The notes below the pieces were generated by a model. The model saw only the letters and a list, made by a program, of their open reading frames with translations, was not told the origin of the DNA and searched no databases. The translations under genes and the position numbers were made by a program. Source: DASXSB01 sp036506275 (GTDB lineage: Bacteria; Methylomirabilota; Methylomirabilia; Rokubacteriales; CSP1-6). From it: a stretch of 51,807 bases of DNA. Shown piece after piece: positions 49,253 to 51,807 of the stretch. Where the stretch lies: the NCBI GenBank assembly GCA_036506275.1, contig DASXSB010000017.1:1-51807 (forward strand), in the 5' to 3' direction. Position 1 is the first letter of the stretch. Each line of letters opens with the position of its first letter.

Positions 49253-50731
49253 GTGAAGCCATTCGCCCTCGCTACGCTGTTCGTGCTCGGCGCCGCCGTG
49301 GTCGGCGCCACCGCCGTGGTGGCTTCCGCCCAGCAGGCTCCGGCGTCACCGCCGGCGGCGACGGCACCCGCCCCCGCCGCTCCCGCGGCGCCGGCGCCGG
49401 CTCCCTCCAAGATCGACAAGGGCGACACGGCGTGGATGCTCACGTCGTCCGCGCTCGTGCTCCTGATGACGGCGCCGGGACTCGCGCTCTTCTATGGCGG
49501 GATGGTGCGCCAGAAGAACGCGCTTGCCACTCTCATGCAGAGCTTCATCATCATGGCCATCATCTCCATCCAGTGGGTGCTGTGGGGCTACAGCCTCGCC
49601 TTCGGTCCCGATCGCGGCGGCATCATCGGCGGCTTCGACTGGATGGGTCTGCGCGGGGTGGGCGCGGATCCGTTCGACGCCTACTCGAAAACCATCCCGC
49701 ACCAGGTCTTCATGCTGTTCCAGATGATGTTCGCGATCATCACGCCCGCTCTGATCACGGGCGCCTTCGCGGAGCGGAAGAAATTCTCGGCGTTCCTGCT
49801 CTTCACGCTGTTGTGGGCGACCTTCATCTACGATCCGCTCGCGCACTGGGTGTGGGGCGACGGCGGGTGGCTGAAGAAGCTGGGCGCGCTCGACTTCGCG
49901 GGAGGGACGGTGGTTCACGTCTCGTCGGGGATGTCCGCCCTCGTGTGCGCGATCGTCCTCGGTCGCCGCCGCGGCTACGGGCATCAGCCGATGCAGCCGC
50001 ACAACCTGCCCATGACCGTCATGGGCGCCGGCCTCCTCTGGTTCGGCTGGTTCGGCTTCAACGCGGGAAGCGCTCTGGAGGCGAACGGCCTCGCCGCCAG
50101 CGCCTTCCTCGCCACCAACACGGCGGCGGCGGCGGCCGCGCTCGGGTGGATGTTCACGGAATGGATGACGCGGGGGAAGCCCACCGTTCTCGGCGCCGCC
50201 TCGGGGGCGGTGGCGGGGCTGGTCGCCATCACGCCCGCGTCCGGATTCGTGGGGCCCATGTCGTCCATCGTCATCGGCGCCGTGGCGGGCGCGGTCTGCT
50301 ACACCGCCTGCAATCTCAAGTCGAAGCTCGGCTACGACGATTCGCTGGACGTGGTGGGCGTGCACGGCGTGGGCGGGACCTGGGGCGCCCTCGCCACCGG
50401 CCTCTTCGCGTCCAAGGTCATCAACGACGGCGGTGCCGATGGGCTCTTCTACGGCAACCCGGGCCAGCTGTGGCCGCAGATGGTGGCGGTGGCGGCGACG
50501 ATGGCGCTGGCGGTGGTGGGGACGTTCATCATCCTCAAGGTCGTCGACGTCGTGGTCGGGCTGCGTGTGTCAGCGGAGGACGAAGTGGCGGGGCTCGATC
50601 TCTCCCAGCACTCCGAGACCGCCTACAGCCTCGCCGGCGGCTCCTACAGCGAGTTCGCCGCCGGTACCACGTTCGGGGCGGACACCGTGCGCGCCGCGGA
50701 AGCGAAGGCGAAGGCCCGCACTGCGCACTGA
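49253..50731 (+). CDS. amtB: Amt-family ammonium transporter
   Basis: A trimeric ammonium channel protein of about 492 aa. It has a signal peptide (ALATLFVLGAAVVGATAVVASA), a Pro/Ala linker and then eleven membrane segments. Pore residues are recognisable: the Asp in LDFAGGTVVH, the first pore His in GGTVVHVSSGMSALV, and the second in VHGVGGTWG; the NxGSALEANGLA-like and YGGMVRQKN parts of the family are there. AAGGAG lies 6 nt before the GTG at 49253. It is co-expressed with the PII gene 34 bp upstream. The C-terminal cytoplasmic tail ends ARTAH. Confidence 0.94.
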   Translation: MKPFALATLFVLGAAVVGATAVVASAQQAPASPPAATAPAPAAPAAPAPAPSKIDKGDTAWMLTSSALVLLMTAPGLALFYGGMVRQKNALATLMQSFIIMAIISIQWVLWGYSLAFGPDRGGIIGGFDWMGLRGVGADPFDAYSKTIPHQVFMLFQMMFAIITPALITGAFAERKKFSAFLLFTLLWATFIYDPLAHWVWGDGGWLKKLGALDFAGGTVVHVSSGMSALVCAIVLGRRRGYGHQPMQPHNLPMTVMGAGLLWFGWFGFNAGSALEANGLAASAFLATNTAAAAAALGWMFTEWMTRGKPTVLGAASGAVAGLVAITPASGFVGPMSSIVIGAVAGAVCYTACNLKSKLGYDDSLDVVGVHGVGGTWGALATGLFASKVINDGGADGLFYGNPGQLWPQMVAVAATMALAVVGTFIILKVVDVVVGLRVSAEDEVAGLDLSQHSETAYSLAGGSYSEFAAGTTFGADTVRAAEAKAKARTAH

Positions 50732-50780
50732 GAGCTCGCGCCCGGCTTGATTCGGTGCGGCAGTTCACCTTAAGGTAGTC

Positions 50781-50812
50781 GGGCTCGGCGTCGCCTTCGC
50801 GGCGCTGAGCCC
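50781..50812 (+). other. Hairpin in the glnA leader
   Basis: A 14-bp stem with two G-U pairs (50781-50794 with 50799-50812) closes a CTTC loop, 45 nt before the glnA ATG and 50 nt after the amt stop. No T-run follows. It could limit readthrough from amt or regulate glnA. The leader also has a weak TTGATT/TTAAGG promoter-like pair upstream of it. Confidence 0.5.
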
Positions 50813-50857
50813 GGCGGCACTCATAGCCCCCCACGAGGGAGAGGAGAAGGAGTCGGG

Positions 50858-51807
50858 ATGACGCCCAAGGATGTCCTCAAGCTGGCCAAGGAGAAAGGCG
50901 CCAAGATCGTCGATCTGCGGTTCATCGACCTGCCCGGCCTCTGGCAGCATTTCTCGATCCCGGTGTCGGAGCTCAAGGAAGACATCTTCGAGGACGGCCT
51001 GGGGTTCGACGGCTCGTCGATCCGCGGCTTTCAGACCATCGATGAGTCGGACATGCTGCTGATCCCGGACCCGACGACGGCGGTGATGGATCCGTTCACG
51101 GCGGTGCCGACGTTGGTCTTGATCTGTAACGTGAAGGATCCCGTCACCGGTAAGGCATACACGCGTGACCCGCGCTACATCGCCCAGAAGGCCGAGGCGC
51201 ACGTCAAGAAGACGGGCGTGGCCGACACCGTGTACATCGGGCCCGAGCTGGAGTTCTTCTTCTTCGACTCCATCCGCTTCGATCAGACCTACAACGCCGG
51301 CTACTACTTCATCGACTCCGAAGCCGGCGCCTGGAACACCGGCCTCGAGGGAACTCTCGACCGTCCGAACCTCGGCTACAAGCCCCGCTACAAGCAGGGC
51401 TACTTCCCCGTGCCGCCCATGGACAAGTTCCAGGACATCCGCTCCGACATGGTGCTCGCGCTGGAAAGTGTGGGCGTGCGCGTGGAGGTGCACCACCACG
51501 AGGTGGCCACGGGTGGGCAGACCGAGATCGACATGCGGTACGACACGCTCACGAAGATGGCCGACAAGGTCCTCTGGTACAAGTACTGCGCGAAGAACAC
51601 CGCGCGGAAGTGGGGCAAGACCGCCACCTTCATGCCGAAGCCACTCTTCCAGGACAACGGTTCCGGCATGCACACCCACCAGTCGCTGTGGAAAGGCGGC
51701 AAGAACCTCTTCTACGAGCGCGGTGGCTACGCCGACATCTCCAAGACCTGTCTCTACTACATCGGTGGCATCTTGAAGCACGCGCCCGCGCTGCTCGCGC
51801 TCATCGC
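50858..51807 (+). CDS. glnA: Glutamine synthetase type I (3' truncated)
   Basis: Converts glutamate and ammonia to glutamine with ATP. The first 316 of about 470 residues are visible and the frame runs off the window. Type I motifs include the N-terminal beta-grasp (VDLRFIDLPGLWQHFSIP), FEDGLGFDGSSIRGF, metal-binding YIGPELEFFFFD, HHHEVATGGQTEID and DNGSGMHTHQSLW. GAGAAGGAG precedes the ATG at 50858. The adenylylation-site Tyr and the active-site tail would lie beyond the window. Downstream of PII and amt, it completes a nitrogen-assimilation set. Confidence 0.97.
   Translation, partial: MTPKDVLKLAKEKGAKIVDLRFIDLPGLWQHFSIPVSELKEDIFEDGLGFDGSSIRGFQTIDESDMLLIPDPTTAVMDPFTAVPTLVLICNVKDPVTGKAYTRDPRYIAQKAEAHVKKTGVADTVYIGPELEFFFFDSIRFDQTYNAGYYFIDSEAGAWNTGLEGTLDRPNLGYKPRYKQGYFPVPPMDKFQDIRSDMVLALESVGVRVEVHHHEVATGGQTEIDMRYDTLTKMADKVLWYKYCAKNTARKWGKTATFMPKPLFQDNGSGMHTHQSLWKGGKNLFYERGGYADISKTCLYYIGGILKHAPALLALI

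Noticed and set aside
50743..50800. Sigma-54 promoter for glnA
   Set aside because: GG-N10-GC occurs by chance in the hairpin, but no -24 TGGCAC or -12 TTGC block is present.
1..51807. CRISPR array, tRNA, rRNA, insertion sequence or prophage
   Set aside because: No regularly spaced direct repeats, no cloverleaf or rRNA-like stretch, and no transposase or integrase gene was seen.

Overview
The window is about 52 kb of high-GC, densely packed bacterial chromosome with many 4-bp start/stop overlaps and frequent GTG starts. It combines a type VI secretion system (T6SS), a complete coenzyme F420 gene set, a PEP-CTERM protein, an AlgI/AlgJ-like acylation pair, and a PII-Amt-GS nitrogen module. TssL-OmpA, lipoproteins and PEP-CTERM sorting indicate a diderm. 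F420 biosynthesis in a non-actinobacterial diderm with this GC suggests a soil lineage such as Candidatus Rokubacteria/Methylomirabilota or Tectomicrobia. That placement is inference; no rRNA gene is present.

Region 1 (1-15513) is part of a T6SS locus: hcp (5' truncated), tssE, tssF, tssG, clpV and vgrG, then a LysM-zincin protein that looks like a secreted effector. A signal-peptide protein that may be its immunity factor follows, then PAAR, TssL with an OmpA domain, and a membrane Ser/Thr kinase. Sheath genes tssBC and the tssJKM genes are not in the window. Region 2 (15578-21592) holds a PEP-CTERM protein on the minus strand and a four-gene plus-strand operon: zinc-ribbon kinase with two BON domains, YVTN beta-propeller lipoprotein, FecR-domain protein and PP2C phosphatase. 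The phosphatase could oppose either kinase.

Region 3 (21543-30643) carries an SGNH/MBOAT acylation pair, a Gfo/Idh/MocA oxidoreductase, a membrane TPR-like protein, a carboxypeptidase-regulatory-like membrane protein, an enolase-superfamily enzyme that appears to start at ATT, and an HD-GYP/GGDEF cyclic-di-GMP pair. Region 4 (30702-33219) is a tusA, IscS-like, HAD, CopD-like operon in which the IscS-like protein lacks the PLP lysine.

Region 5 (33235-40658, minus) encodes F420 metabolism: an F420-dependent LLM-type enzyme that appears to start at CTG, cofG, cofH, an HU protein, a GNAT-like protein, cofD, cofC, cofE and an F420:NADPH oxidoreductase. Region 6 (40782-48700) has mnmG, an MFS transporter and a four-gene signalling operon: histidine kinase, lipoprotein, receiver-GAF-kinase hybrid and an NtrC-type sigma-54 activator. 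The order recalls the QseE-QseG-QseF system. Region 7 (48880-51807) is glnK/glnB, amt and glnA (3' truncated).

Three good matches to the sigma-54 -24/-12 promoter lie upstream of the PII gene, the PEP-CTERM gene and the 26639-27298 gene. They give the encoded NtrC-type activator plausible local targets. The most unusual items are the LysM-zincin effector with its candidate immunity partner, the lysine-less IscS homologue next to tusA, two apparent non-NTG start codons, and the sigma-54 sites.
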